Counted from the stretch's first letter, positions 15,745-25,076 are shown. The stretch is 64,000 nt of DNA from Verrucomicrobiota bacterium (GCA_016235595.1 JACRJX010000038.1:53603-117602); one strand, 5' to 3'. Notes: a model not told the origin generated them from the letters alone. A program made the numbers and translations.

Positions 15745-18741
15745 CTATTTCTCAACCGTCACTTCCGCCGTCCGATTCGCCACGGTGAGGCGGTGTTTGC
15801 CTGACTGTGAGAGGCTCAGTGCAAAGGTGATTTCATCTGCTTTGCGGCCACGCGCCCATGACCATTTGGCTTCTGTGCGCTGGCCGTCCACCAGCAGCGC
15901 CACGCGGCTGCCATCGAGGAAGGTGTCTGTAATCCGTGCGGTGACGGTGAACACTTCGCCCACTTTGACGGCTGCCTTCGCTGGCTTTAACGCACTGCAG
16001 CGATAATCGGTCTGGATGTTCCAACCGCCGACTTCGAGGAACGGTTTCTTGCCGGCGAGGTCGCGTGTGGCGACCCGCGCGGTCAGCTCGCGCGACTCGC
16101 CGGGAACGAGGCTGAAGTAGTTGTCGCTCCAGAGAACCGGGAGAATCTCCCCGCCACCGGCGCCTCGGGTTAACGCGAGTTGGATGAAGAAGGCGATGGC
16201 CTTTGTCGGGTTGGTGACTTTCACTCGGATGATTGTCTCAGTGCCCACGCTTTCGACGTTCATCGTGGCATTGAGTTTCACGAGCGGGAGCTTCTGCAAC
16301 GCCTTGAAGTCTGCTACGTCCCGCCCTGGCAGCCAGTAGAAATTGTCGGAGACCGGCCGGCCTGCGGCATCCTTGAGTTGCAGTTTTACGAAAATGAACG
16401 GAGCGAGATTAGTCAGGCCGGTGATGGCGAACGCTTCGCGGAAAGCGTTGGCGGGCGCGTCGAGCTTGACGGTGCGCTGCCATAGCGGCCTGGCATCGAG
16501 GTCGAAGACGCTCGCGCTCACTTCGAGGCCCGGCTGCGGCTGCGGGCGGCAGTTGATGACGCTGACGGCGTGGTCAATCAGGTTCATTTGCACGTGCAGT
16601 GGTTCGCAGGCACGCTTGATGAAGAAGTGGCTGATCACCGGTTTGTGGAAGTAATCGAAATTCTGCCACTGCACGTCAGGAAAACAGGAGTTGATCTTCC
16701 ATTCGGTGAAGCCGCTTGTGATCTCCCACATCCGGTGGTTGACCGCCTCATAAAACGAGCGGTGCTGGTCGGCAGTGATGAGGTGTCCTTTCCAACAATA
16801 GTCGGTGACGCTCTCCGGCTCGCCGTGAAGCCGGCGGAGCGCCTGGTCGTAGGGCTTGTAGTAGTGGTTCGCGCCGTGATGCGCCCAATCCGCCGTGAGC
16901 GGGAACGGCGCGCCGTTGGTGCCGCGCGCACCGAGGTCGGGCAGGAACTTCGCCAGGCTGCTGATAGGCGGCAGCGACGCGGAGCCGCTTTCGATCTTGA
17001 ACATCCAACTCCGGTCCTCGCGCACCCAGCGAAAATACTGCGTCGGTTCCTGCCAGCCATACGATTTGGGTCTCACATCGTTCATGCCAGTGGGTAGATC
17101 CTCGCGGAAGTGAGCATACTTCTGCGCCGTTGCGGTCGCCTCACCGTTGTTGAAGTCGGCGAGATAGCCGGAGGGAATCCAGAACCGCGTGCCGTCGAGG
17201 CCGCTGACGTGCCGTCGCCACATCGAATAGACCTCTGCGCGGGTGAAGCCTTCGTCCATGGACAAATACATCACGAGGCTGGGGTGATTGCGGTAGCGCT
17301 TCACCAGATCCATGGTGCAACGTTCCAGCAAGCCGAGATCTTCCGGCCGGCCCGGCTTGTCCATCCAACTGCACGCATAGAAACAGTTGCCGAACATCAC
17401 GCCATATCTGTCGCACGCTTCGAGGAACGCGTCCGGCGGATTCGGGATGTCCTCGAAGTAGATGAGGTTCGTGTTCTCGTCGGCGAAGTAGCGGATCTCG
17501 CTCTCAATCCGCCGCGCGTCCCAATCAAGCAACAGTTCCGGCTGGATGTAGCCGCCACGGCAGAAGATCTTCCGTCCATTCACCATCACTCGCCGACCAT
17601 GCCAACCGTCGAGCTTGTGCATCTCCCAGGTGATCTGGCGGACGCCGAACTTGACGGTTTGCTCAGTGGACGCCACACCATTGTTTTCGAACTTCAACTC
17701 AAGGTCGTAGAGATGCTGCTCACCATGATTTACCGGCCACCAGAGCCGCGGGTTCTGCATCACCAACCCCGGCTCTACGTGCACGAGCTTCATCTCGTTT
17801 GGCGAAAGCTCCACCGGTTGCTCAAAACGCACGTCCGTGCCCCCGACGCGCCCGCGCAGAACGCCGCGCACCGGCGACGCGCTGGCGTTGACCAGTTCCG
17901 CCGACACCTTGAGCGTGGCGCGGCTTGTGTCGGGCAGCGGCAACTCGGTCACGACGAACGGGTGGCGGATGTCCACCGGCCCGGTCCATTCGAGGAAGAC
18001 TTCCTGACAGATGCCCATGTTGCGATCGGGCACGGTCATCATGCAGTCGTAGCCGACGGTCTCAATCATGGTGACGTCGCGCTCGATCTCCTTGTGCTCG
18101 CCGCGCGAGCGTCCGAACACATCCAACTGCGCGTCCGGCACGCCGGGATGGTCCACGGGATGAATCCGCACGGCCAACGCGTTGCGCCCCGGCCTCGCGT
18201 GCGCGGTAATGTCAAACCGGAATCGCTGGAACATGCCGGCCATAGTGTCCCTCTCTGCGATCCGAACACCGTTGAGCCACACGTCGGCGCGGTAATTGAT
18301 GCAGTTGAAGTTGAGCCACAGATGCCGTCCCTGCTCGACCACCGGCAGCGTGAATTCCGTGCGATACCAATACGGATCGCGCCACGGGTTCCGTTTGTCC
18401 GGCAGATAACTGAACTTCGCCAGATCATGCTTGCGGTTGAACTCGTCGGATGAATCGGGGATGCGAAACACGTCCAAACCAAAGCGCGGGTCGGGGTAGA
18501 TACCGTTCTTCACCAACGCGCTGAGCACCGTGGATGGAACAGTCGTCTTAAACCATCGCTGCGGCTTGTAGCCCACCGTCGAGATGTGCTCGCCGTCTTC
18601 CGGCACGAGCACGGACGACTGCAACAACCAGCCGTCACTGAGACACTGGCGCTGGCCGAGCCGTGCTTCTTCCGCCACGATAACCGTGGCGGCACTGGCC
18701 AGGACAAGCGCAAAGACAAGTGGGGGTCTCGATATTTTCAT
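15745..18741 (-). CDS. GH2-family secreted glycosidase (exo-glucosaminidase/mannosidase-like)
   Basis: A 998-residue exported protein with the GH2 domain order: sugar-binding jelly roll (about residues 35-220, with YRADVWLNGVRIAERDTMAGMF), immunoglobulin-like domain (to about 390) and TIM barrel from about 400 (VNGRKIFCRGGYIQPELLL). Catalytic candidates are the acidic pair in MYLSMDEG and the nucleophile Glu in FKIESGSASLPPI. The latter matches the ES/ET-G-x-S-x-P pattern of exo-beta-glucosaminidase-like GH2 enzymes. The C-terminal 250 residues form further beta domains. The XRE-cupin regulator gene lies upstream on the same strand, 58 bp away, and may control it. Fold is firm; specificity is uncertain. 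Confidence 0.87.
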   Translation of the reverse strand: MKISRPPLVFALVLASAATVIVAEEARLGQRQCLSDGWLLQSSVLVPEDGEHISTVGYKPQRWFKTTVPSTVLSALVKNGIYPDPRFGLDVFRIPDSSDEFNRKHDLAKFSYLPDKRNPWRDPYWYRTEFTLPVVEQGRHLWLNFNCINYRADVWLNGVRIAERDTMAGMFQRFRFDITAHARPGRNALAVRIHPVDHPGVPDAQLDVFGRSRGEHKEIERDVTMIETVGYDCMMTVPDRNMGICQEVFLEWTGPVDIRHPFVVTELPLPDTSRATLKVSAELVNASASPVRGVLRGRVGGTDVRFEQPVELSPNEMKLVHVEPGLVMQNPRLWWPVNHGEQHLYDLELKFENNGVASTEQTVKFGVRQITWEMHKLDGWHGRRVMVNGRKIFCRGGYIQPELLLDWDARRIESEIRYFADENTNLIYFEDIPNPPDAFLEACDRYGVMFGNCFYACSWMDKPGRPEDLGLLERCTMDLVKRYRNHPSLVMYLSMDEGFTRAEVYSMWRRHVSGLDGTRFWIPSGYLADFNNGEATATAQKYAHFREDLPTGMNDVRPKSYGWQEPTQYFRWVREDRSWMFKIESGSASLPPISSLAKFLPDLGARGTNGAPFPLTADWAHHGANHYYKPYDQALRRLHGEPESVTDYCWKGHLITADQHRSFYEAVNHRMWEITSGFTEWKINSCFPDVQWQNFDYFHKPVISHFFIKRACEPLHVQMNLIDHAVSVINCRPQPQPGLEVSASVFDLDARPLWQRTVKLDAPANAFREAFAITGLTNLAPFIFVKLQLKDAAGRPVSDNFYWLPGRDVADFKALQKLPLVKLNATMNVESVGTETIIRVKVTNPTKAIAFFIQLALTRGAGGGEILPVLWSDNYFSLVPGESRELTARVATRDLAGKKPFLEVGGWNIQTDYRCSALKPAKAAVKVGEVFTVTARITDTFLDGSRVALLVDGQRTEAKWSWARGRKADEITFALSLSQSGKHRLTVANRTAEVTVEK

Positions 18742-18798
18742 GGCGATGTTTTTCCGCTGGTTGTTCTGGATTTGTGCGCCGCGCGCGGGTGCGTTCGC

Positions 18799-19362
18799 TC
18801 AATATGACCCCGGGTAATAGACCGTGATCAGCCGCGCCTCCTCGCCGTCGAGCGCATAGCCCCGATGCGTCGTGCCTTTCGTCACATAAAATGCGTCACC
18901 CGTCCGCAATGTGCGTCTCTTCTCTCCTTTCACGTCCAACGCGAGCTTGCCGGCCAGCACGCAGCCGGCAACATCGCATTTGAGTGTTTCAAATTCCGGC
19001 TTCTGCCTGGAGGGCCGGATCTGCTCGTCGAACATCTCCACCTGCACGCCCAGTCGTTTGCTCAACAGGATCGTGTAGGTCCGTTCCGGATCGCTGACGA
19101 CGCGCATTTGCTCGCGCGCAAATACAGGCCCCTCGCCGCCCGCCTCCTTCTCGGCGAAGAACTCCGCCAAGCTAGACCCCAACGCCACCAGCACTCTCTG
19201 GAGCGTACTGAGGCTGAGCGAGTTAACGCCCCGCTCCACATACGAAATCATCGCGGCGGACACCCCGGCCTTCGCCGCCAGTTCGCGGATGGAATAGCCG
19301 CACCGCCTGCGCAGGCTTTGAATTCGGATGCCCACGTCCTTTGCGGAATCAGGATTGAACAT
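18799..19362 (-). CDS. XRE-family transcriptional regulator with cupin sensor
   Basis: A 187-residue regulator. Residues 10-65 are a Cro/C1-type helix-turn-helix (IRIQSLRRRCGYSIRELAAKAGVSAAMISYVERGVNSLSLSTLQRVLVAL). Residues 105-185 are a small cupin (GCVLAGKLALDVKGEKRRTLRTGDAFYVTKGTTHRGYAL) with the G-D-x-F-Y-x-P-like turn and a ligand His. HTH-cupin proteins usually sense a small metabolite and bind as dimers. It lies directly upstream of, and co-directional with, the GH2 gene, which is the likeliest target along with its own promoter. A TGTTG-N9-CAACA dyad lies 19 bp before its start codon. Confidence 0.93.
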   Translation of the reverse strand: MFNPDSAKDVGIRIQSLRRRCGYSIRELAAKAGVSAAMISYVERGVNSLSLSTLQRVLVALGSSLAEFFAEKEAGGEGPVFAREQMRVVSDPERTYTILLSKRLGVQVEMFDEQIRPSRQKPEFETLKCDVAGCVLAGKLALDVKGEKRRTLRTGDAFYVTKGTTHRGYALDGEEARLITVYYPGSY

Positions 19363-19380
19363 GTGTTCAGTATCCTGATG

Positions 19381-19399
19381 TGTTGTTCAAGTGTCAACA
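19381..19399. promoter_or_regulatory. Possible operator dyad upstream of the XRE-cupin gene
   Basis: TGTTG (19381-19385) and CAACA (19395-19399) form a symmetric dyad with a 9-bp centre; a TGTTCA/TTGTTCA direct repeat overlaps it (from 19363). It is placed where an autoregulatory operator of an XRE dimer would be expected. The evidence is position and symmetry only. Confidence 0.3.
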
Positions 19400-19433
19400 C
19401 CCAATCCAGCAGGCGAGTGCAACAGCGCGGCTT

Positions 19434-19507
19434 ACTCCGGCTCAGGCCGGCCCCAGAAGGTGCCCCTGGACAGATGGCGAACCTGACCACGCCACACAAT
19501 GAGGTGG
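19434..19507 (-). repeat. 74-bp direct repeat copy, remnant of a six-hairpin domain
   Basis: This segment aligns without gaps to 21027-21100 inside the large gene (66 of 74 bases identical). Read on the minus strand it encodes HLIVWRGQVRHLSRGTFWGRPEPE and then TAA; the intact gene has HLIVWRGQIRHLPKGTFWGRPEPE. It is in the same frame as the large gene, about 15 codons after its TGA at 19552-19554. It is not a working gene: no start or upstream domain is present. Confidence 0.8.
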
Positions 19508-19551
19508 CGGTCGTTGAGTCGATGACGCGCGCCGTGGCCGCGCGCAACCGG

Positions 19552-22500
19552 TCACTTTATCCATGTTCCTTTGCCAGTGCCGCCGCGCGGCGTTGTCTTT
19601 GGGTAGTCTGGATTCAACGTCTGGCTGGAAACCCTCATCATCTGATCCTCCCCTTTCGCCAGGATCGCGCGTTTGCCGGCCACCAGTGCCCGGACGTTCG
19701 ATAGATGCAGGTGGCGCACCGTCACGTCCTTGTCCGGCGAGAAGATCTCAACCCAACTCTTTGGGTCACCGGGCTTGCGCTTGTAGGTTTCAGACATCGG
19801 GCCGACTTCGACAAGGGCGAACCGAGGCTTGCCGGGCGGCGCAATGTCGAAGTTGCACTGCACATCTTCGATGACGAGGCCGTCCACGTTGGCGCCGACT
19901 TGGATCCTGCCCGGCCTGTTGAACACCATCCGGCTGAAGAACAGGTTCCGCGCGTCGCCGATCGGGTCGGCGAAATCCTTGTCCCGGCCGAGTTCGAGGT
20001 TGGGCTGGTCGTAGAGCTTTACGGTGCGGATGTCGTGCAGGTCCAGAAATACGCAGTCGCTGATGTCGCAGGCCAGCTTTGCCCCGCCGGGAAACAGTTT
20101 GGTGCCCGGCAGCAGGCGAATCTCAGCGGTACCGTCGGGAAATGCGCCGGAATCCACATGAACCGTCGGCCTGGCGTTGCCGTGAATCTGTTCCACCAGC
20201 ATGTGATGAATGGGGCCGAACGTGGGCGCGCAGTTGCGCCAGTCCCACGCATTGAGCGCGACGAAGTCGTCATGGGTGACGCCGCGTATTTCGCGGATGA
20301 TGCCGTAGCTCGCCGGGCCGTTGACGTGAACACCATCGCGGCCGTGATCCTCAAACGACACGCCGTCCACAACAAACTCGGCGCAATTGCTGAGGTGGAT
20401 GCCAAACGCGCGCGACTGGCGGATGGTGACGTTCCGCACCTGAACTCGCCGCACGTTGCTGAGCAGGATGACGCCGTGGCAGCCGGGCACATCGTTCTGT
20501 TTTGCAGAGCGAGCGCGCGCATTTCCGTTCGACTGCCTGCGCGAGGTGGCCAGTGTGGTCCAAATGCCACCCTCAACGACAATGTCCGAGTCGGGCGGCG
20601 TGGTGGCAGCCACCAGCCCATCTTGCCCGCCGACGACGTTCTCGTTGCGGATCATGCAAGTGCTGGTGCCGGGCTTGAGACGGATTTCCGTTCTTGGGTC
20701 GGCGGCGAAACGACAGCCGGAGCGCAGCACCACCGGCCCATCAAGGTAATAAGGCTTGTCGCGCGCCGGGAGAAACACACCGCGATGTTTGTCGAGCGCA
20801 GCCTGAATCGCCGCCGTCCAGATTTCCCCGGTGACGGTATTGGTTTGCTCGCCGCCGTGTGCGCCGGGCTGGATTTCGGACCATGTGCCAACGGTAACCA
20901 ACGAACTGAACTCCTTTATATCCGCCGGTTTTGCGAACCTCATCGTTCGCAAGCCCCCCACGCGCTGTTCGATCTCCTCGACAATCCTGCCTGCGCTCTG
21001 GCCTTCCCCCGGCTTCTTCTCGACAAACTCCGGCTCCGGCCGGCCCCAGAAGGTGCCCTTGGGCAGGTGGCGGATCTGACCGCGCCACACGATGAGGTGG
21101 TAGTTGTCGAAGCACCAACGCATGATGCGATCACTCTGCTCAGGTGTGGCGAGGCCGGCGTGAACCGCGAACAGCGATCCCCAGACCGACGGTTGACGCC
21201 ATTTCTCGCTCGCAGCAACAAAAACACCGGGCTTCTCATCCCAAAGCGTCGCGAGAGATTTCTTCACGCGCTCGGACTCACCTTGCCACAGCGCGCCGCG
21301 GTCGCGCTGGCCGGCGGCGACGAACATCTCTGCCAGTTTGCGGCACGCGTCCCAGAACAACACGGAGTCAAACTGTTGGTCCCCCACCAGCGGCACCGTG
21401 TCGAGGAAGCTGTAAGGCCGAAACAGTGTCGCGTCGGAGATTGTCACGAGGCCGTTGGCGGGGTTGCGCGGAGTGAAGCGCATCGCCTTTTCCAACGCGT
21501 CGGCTGTGCGGCGGAAAGGATCAAGGTCGCCATGGAGCTTCCAGTATTGATGGCAAAGAATCACCATGAACGGCGACTGGTCCACCGAGCCGTTCTTGCT
21601 GAACGGCTTCGCCTCGCCGCCAGGCGAATACACGCCCTTGCCATCCGCGCGCACGCGGTCGGGCATGCAGCCGTCCTCACGCTGAGCAGCCGCGAGGAAC
21701 AGGTAGCCGTCCCGGATCTCTTCGCGCGTGAACGCTTCCGGGCATCCTTCGATCATGTAACTCCAGTCGCGCACCCAGAAGGCGCCGTAGCCGCCGGTGG
21801 CATCGGGCGTAAAAATGCGCACGCCATCCTTGCCGGTGCGTGAACTGCCACGCAGGACGCGCTTCGCCTGGTCGCGCAGCCATTTCTCCGCAGTGTCGAA
21901 CTTCTTCGCCAGTTCCGGCGGCAACTGTTTGCCCGACGCCGCCAGCGCCGCGCGCAATTGTTTCGCTCCGGCCAGCGGCATGGCGACGCTGGCGCAGTAA
22001 TCGCGCACGCCGCGTTTCTTCGGCGCGTTGTCGTTGACCCATTCGTTGATGTCCTTGCGCGCCTGAAAATCCTCGACCGCGTCGCAAAACGCCGCCGCCG
22101 CGCGCGCTGGATCGGCATTCATGAACGTCTTCATCAACCACGGCAGCGGCGTGGCCCAATAGCCGCCATTCTGGTAAGCGCCGTCGTCACGCAACGGCTT
22201 CCACGGCGTCGCTGGAGATGACGCAAGCGCCAGCGGCGGCTTGAGCGGCACGGGTTGATTCCATGTTCGCACGCCGTCATAGACCGCCGTGAAAAGGTGC
22301 GTGACCTTGCCGTCCTCGATCAAAAACCATGGGCGCTCGCGGCGAACCGGTTTGAATTCGGTGCCGTCGGTCCAGCGGATGGTGTGATCATAGGCGGCGG
22401 GCTGGGGCGTCGGCCGCCAGCCGCCAACGCCGTCGGCCGAGCAGAGATGCGCGCCCCAACGTTCGTGGCCAGTGACGCTGCCCGCGTTGTCTTCACAAAT

Positions 22501-24003
22501 GACGTGATACGCGCCCGCGTGTTTGAAGAAGAAGAAATCCTCCAGCCGCGCCGCGGGCCAGACGCCATCGTTGGCAAGCGTGTAAGGGCCTTCGAACGAA
22601 CAGGCCACCGAGATGAACACGCGCAGGTTGACCGCGCGCCAGAACAACCGGACGCTGCCGTCAGGCTCGAAGCACGCCGCAGGATTGTTCGCATCGGCGG
22701 CGAGGCCCAGGTCAAGCGGCTTGTCGCGGCGTGTCCACGGGCCTGTGACGGAAGGCGCGGTCGCAATGCCAATCTGCCGGTAACGCGAGCCGACGTCGGA
22801 GGCGTTGTAGTAGAGGACAAACGTATCGCCGACCTTGTAGATGGCGGGATTGTGCGCCATGCCACTGTCCCAATGGCCCGGCGCGCGTTTGCCGATCACG
22901 ACCTGCTGAAACTTATATGGTCCCTCCGGCCGCGATGCGACAGCGCGGACGATCTCTGAGTTCTGACGATACCCTTCGGGAAACTTCGTCGCCACCGGCC
23001 AGCGCGACGCGAACATGTGGTACTGGTCGCCGACTTTGATAACCGAGCCGCACCAGACGAAATAGCCGTCCATTGCGAAGCCGGTGCCTTTGGCGACGGG
23101 ACCGATCCGGTCGGCGATGGACCATTCGCTGGAACTATGCGACGACCCGACGCCTGCGATACGAAAGAAATTCTGGAGCAGGAGTTTTCCGTGCGGATGC
23201 TCGTCATCGTAAATCTCCGGATGAAACTGCGTGCCATACACTGGCCGATCGCGGTGCTTGATCACCTGAACCTTGCACTCGGCGGAACTGGCAAGCAGGT
23301 CAAACTCTGCAGGCAACTGCTTGCACTCGGCGTAATGGCGCTGCGGCACGATGATCTCATCCGGCAAGCCGTCGAAAAGCGGGTCGCGTTTCACGATGCG
23401 CACGGGCATGAAGTTCCATTCCTTGTAGTAGCCGGGAAAATACTTCGGGTTTGCATCAGCCTCACCGGGCTTGAGCTTGCGCATCACGCCGTTCTTGCCG
23501 CCGTAGGTCATGTAAATCATGTGATGGCCGCCACAAAACGCGATGAAAGGCTTCGTCGTGAGCTTGATCAACTCCGCCAGCTCCTGGTCGTGGACCTTGT
23601 CGTCGCGCGCCTTCCACGCGGTCATCACGATCGCTTTGATGTTCGGCTTCTCCAGGTCACGCCGCGTGATCTGCATGTAGTTGACCAGCACACATGGCAG
23701 GCCGGACAGTTCTTCGATGCGATTGCGAAGCTGGAGGACTTTCCGCAGCCCGTGCGGCAACCCGTCGGCATTATCCTCGGCACGCAGTGGACGGCGTAAC
23801 ACATTGCCCCCGCCGGCCTGTTTAATCTGTGCACGCAGTTCGTCGGCGTTCTGTGTGTTGATGAGAATGACTGACGCCGGCGAATTCGCGGTGAATCGCG
23901 TCCAGCCGCTGAAGAGATCGCCGGTGCCGTCAAGCGGTGATGCCGCGCCGACATGGGTGAGTGTCAAAAATACCAGAGACAGAACGATTCTTGGCAGGTT
24001 CAT
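19552..24003 (-). CDS. 1483-residue secreted protein: amidotransferase-like, GH43-like, six-hairpin and beta-helix modules
   Basis: Signal peptide (1-22), then four modules. Residues 40-285 resemble a class I glutamine amidotransferase, with Cys157 in AFCGGHH and His261/Glu263 in GTQFHPE, a complete triad. Residues 295-600 resemble a five-bladed GH43/GH117-like propeller (MDGYFVWCGSVIKVGDQYHMFASRW, GMAHNPAIYKVGDTFVLYYN). Residues 615-1035 look like a six-hairpin (alpha/alpha)6 barrel (GYGAFWVRDWSYMIEGCPEAF, DGCMPDRVRADGKG). Residues 1050-1483 are a right-handed beta-helix (GVILLSNVRRVQVRNVTI, DGVSFEDHGRDGVHVNG). The start ATG overlaps the stop of the upstream esterase-like gene by four bases. 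A 74-bp direct repeat flanks the beta-helix module. Module folds are inferred; the unbroken 4.45-kb frame is plain. Confidence 0.82.
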   Translation of the reverse strand: MNLPRIVLSLVFLTLTHVGAASPLDGTGDLFSGWTRFTANSPASVILINTQNADELRAQIKQAGGGNVLRRPLRAEDNADGLPHGLRKVLQLRNRIEELSGLPCVLVNYMQITRRDLEKPNIKAIVMTAWKARDDKVHDQELAELIKLTTKPFIAFCGGHHMIYMTYGGKNGVMRKLKPGEADANPKYFPGYYKEWNFMPVRIVKRDPLFDGLPDEIIVPQRHYAECKQLPAEFDLLASSAECKVQVIKHRDRPVYGTQFHPEIYDDEHPHGKLLLQNFFRIAGVGSSHSSSEWSIADRIGPVAKGTGFAMDGYFVWCGSVIKVGDQYHMFASRWPVATKFPEGYRQNSEIVRAVASRPEGPYKFQQVVIGKRAPGHWDSGMAHNPAIYKVGDTFVLYYNASDVGSRYRQIGIATAPSVTGPWTRRDKPLDLGLAADANNPAACFEPDGSVRLFWRAVNLRVFISVACSFEGPYTLANDGVWPAARLEDFFFFKHAGAYHVICEDNAGSVTGHERWGAHLCSADGVGGWRPTPQPAAYDHTIRWTDGTEFKPVRRERPWFLIEDGKVTHLFTAVYDGVRTWNQPVPLKPPLALASSPATPWKPLRDDGAYQNGGYWATPLPWLMKTFMNADPARAAAAFCDAVEDFQARKDINEWVNDNAPKKRGVRDYCASVAMPLAGAKQLRAALAASGKQLPPELAKKFDTAEKWLRDQAKRVLRGSSRTGKDGVRIFTPDATGGYGAFWVRDWSYMIEGCPEAFTREEIRDGYLFLAAAQREDGCMPDRVRADGKGVYSPGGEAKPFSKNGSVDQSPFMVILCHQYWKLHGDLDPFRRTADALEKAMRFTPRNPANGLVTISDATLFRPYSFLDTVPLVGDQQFDSVLFWDACRKLAEMFVAAGQRDRGALWQGESERVKKSLATLWDEKPGVFVAASEKWRQPSVWGSLFAVHAGLATPEQSDRIMRWCFDNYHLIVWRGQIRHLPKGTFWGRPEPEFVEKKPGEGQSAGRIVEEIEQRVGGLRTMRFAKPADIKEFSSLVTVGTWSEIQPGAHGGEQTNTVTGEIWTAAIQAALDKHRGVFLPARDKPYYLDGPVVLRSGCRFAADPRTEIRLKPGTSTCMIRNENVVGGQDGLVAATTPPDSDIVVEGGIWTTLATSRRQSNGNARARSAKQNDVPGCHGVILLSNVRRVQVRNVTIRQSRAFGIHLSNCAEFVVDGVSFEDHGRDGVHVNGPASYGIIREIRGVTHDDFVALNAWDWRNCAPTFGPIHHMLVEQIHGNARPTVHVDSGAFPDGTAEIRLLPGTKLFPGGAKLACDISDCVFLDLHDIRTVKLYDQPNLELGRDKDFADPIGDARNLFFSRMVFNRPGRIQVGANVDGLVIEDVQCNFDIAPPGKPRFALVEVGPMSETYKRKPGDPKSWVEIFSPDKDVTVRHLHLSNVRALVAGKRAILAKGEDQMMRVSSQTLNPDYPKTTPRGGTGKGTWIK
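21027..21100 (-). repeat. 74-bp direct repeat copy inside the six-hairpin module
   Basis: Internal partner of the copy at 19434-19507 (66/74 identical, no indels). It encodes the end of the six-hairpin module. The two copies flank about 1.5 kb coding for the linker and the complete beta-helix module, as expected if that module was inserted or duplicated by recombination at this point. Confidence 0.8.
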
Positions 24004-24917
24004 GGCGAAATGAGTTTATTGAGCCACTCGCGAAGCTTTGCGCGCGCTTCGCTGGGACGGAGCGTCCACCCGTCGTTGTGGTTGCGGAAACCGGTCGGGA
24101 CGAACGTGAAGTTGCCGCCGGGCATCGCCTCGGCGAGATAGCGGCGTGTCTCCTCAACGCCGGCGCCTTCATGGCAGATGAACTGGGGACGTGTGCCCAG
24201 CCGTTTCAAACGCGCCAGTGCCGACGCGCGGTCGACGCCGGGGTACGGCCACTGCGTTCGCGCGCCGTCGTAATGGCTGTAGGGAACGAACCCGCACCAG
24301 AGCTTCGCTGTCGTGTCGTCGTGCAGGCCGAGGAAGTTGCACGCGATCGCGCCGCGCGAAAACCCGCACAGCACCACGCGCCGCGTGTCGCCGCCATACT
24401 CACGGCAAACCCACGCCACCGCCTCATGGCAATACTTCAGCGTTGGCCCAACGTTGTAGGTTGGCGGGTTGCCCCACCACGTCAGCGCCAGCGCGTCGCC
24501 CGCGTCATTGAGATATGGCAGGCAGAGCCAGATGAATCCCTTGCCCGCCGACATGCCATAGCCGAGCTTGCTGCCCTCCGGATGGCCGGTGCTGACATCG
24601 CCAAACTTGTTCCGATAGCCGCCATTGCCGGCATATTCGACGATCACTGGATACTGACGCGACGGCTGCCAGTCTTTCGGCAGATACAACACATGGTATG
24701 CCGCCGTTTGCCGCCACCCCGGCAGCGTCTGCTTCACACGCAATCCAGGTCCCGGCACCGCCTGGGTTAGAGCAGGAACCTCCAAGTCCGCTGGCACGCT
24801 TGAAATGTCCGGCAACGTCTGCGGTTCAGCACCAACCATGTCCGTGCTGGCCGCAAGGATGCCAAGTGGAAGCAACAATGCGATGATATGGCGAAGTGGG
24901 TGCGATGGTTTCATCAT
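24000..24917 (-). CDS. Secreted alpha/beta hydrolase, CE1-like esterase
   Basis: A 305-residue exported protein, signal MMKPSHPLRHIIALLLPLGILAAS. The alpha/beta-hydrolase fold is supported by YHVLYLPKDWQPSRQYPVIVEYAG, the nucleophile elbow CGFSRGA (Ser at about 195) and a late His in FRNHNDGWTLRPS. This is the layout of CE1-type feruloyl/acetyl esterases and related secreted hydrolases. The start at 24917 (ATGATG) follows GAGGAG; upstream frame extensions run through an inverted repeat and are not coding. The stop overlaps the start of the 1483-residue gene (ATGA), so the two are translationally coupled and probably act on the same glycan. Confidence 0.82.
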   Translation of the reverse strand: MMKPSHPLRHIIALLLPLGILAASTDMVGAEPQTLPDISSVPADLEVPALTQAVPGPGLRVKQTLPGWRQTAAYHVLYLPKDWQPSRQYPVIVEYAGNGGYRNKFGDVSTGHPEGSKLGYGMSAGKGFIWLCLPYLNDAGDALALTWWGNPPTYNVGPTLKYCHEAVAWVCREYGGDTRRVVLCGFSRGAIACNFLGLHDDTTAKLWCGFVPYSHYDGARTQWPYPGVDRASALARLKRLGTRPQFICHEGAGVEETRRYLAEAMPGGNFTFVPTGFRNHNDGWTLRPSEARAKLREWLNKLISP

Positions 24918-24976
24918 CCGTGTCTCCTCTACGCACCCCGGCAGGTTGCCAGTTGCCGCGCGCCAACGCGAGCTTT

Positions 24977-25050
24977 GTGTAGCCGCCGTCGTAAGACGGT
25001 GGGAAGATTCCATACGCGGCTGATCTGCCGTCTTACGACGGCGGCTACAC
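24977..25050. repeat. Perfect inverted repeat with 23-bp arms, REP-like
   Basis: Arms 24977-24999 and 25028-25050 are exact reverse complements with a 28-bp spacer. Each arm also contains a smaller hairpin (CCGTC, GTAA, GACGG). It sits between the stop of the LamG/propeller gene (25077) and the start of the esterase-like gene (24917). The nested hairpin pair is typical of REP-type or MITE-like intergenic elements. No T-run adjoins it. Confidence 0.85.
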
Positions 25051-25076
25051 CGGGACGAGGCAAACCTCAAGAAGCA

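Noticed and set aside
17110..18453. Long plus-strand open frame opposite the GH2 gene
   Set aside because: Antisense shadow caused by high G+C; His/Arg/Val-rich composition and no domain signature.
19705..21843. 712-codon plus-strand open frame opposite the four-module gene
   Set aside because: The minus-strand frame carries recognisable domains and a signal peptide; the plus frame has shadow composition and no motif.
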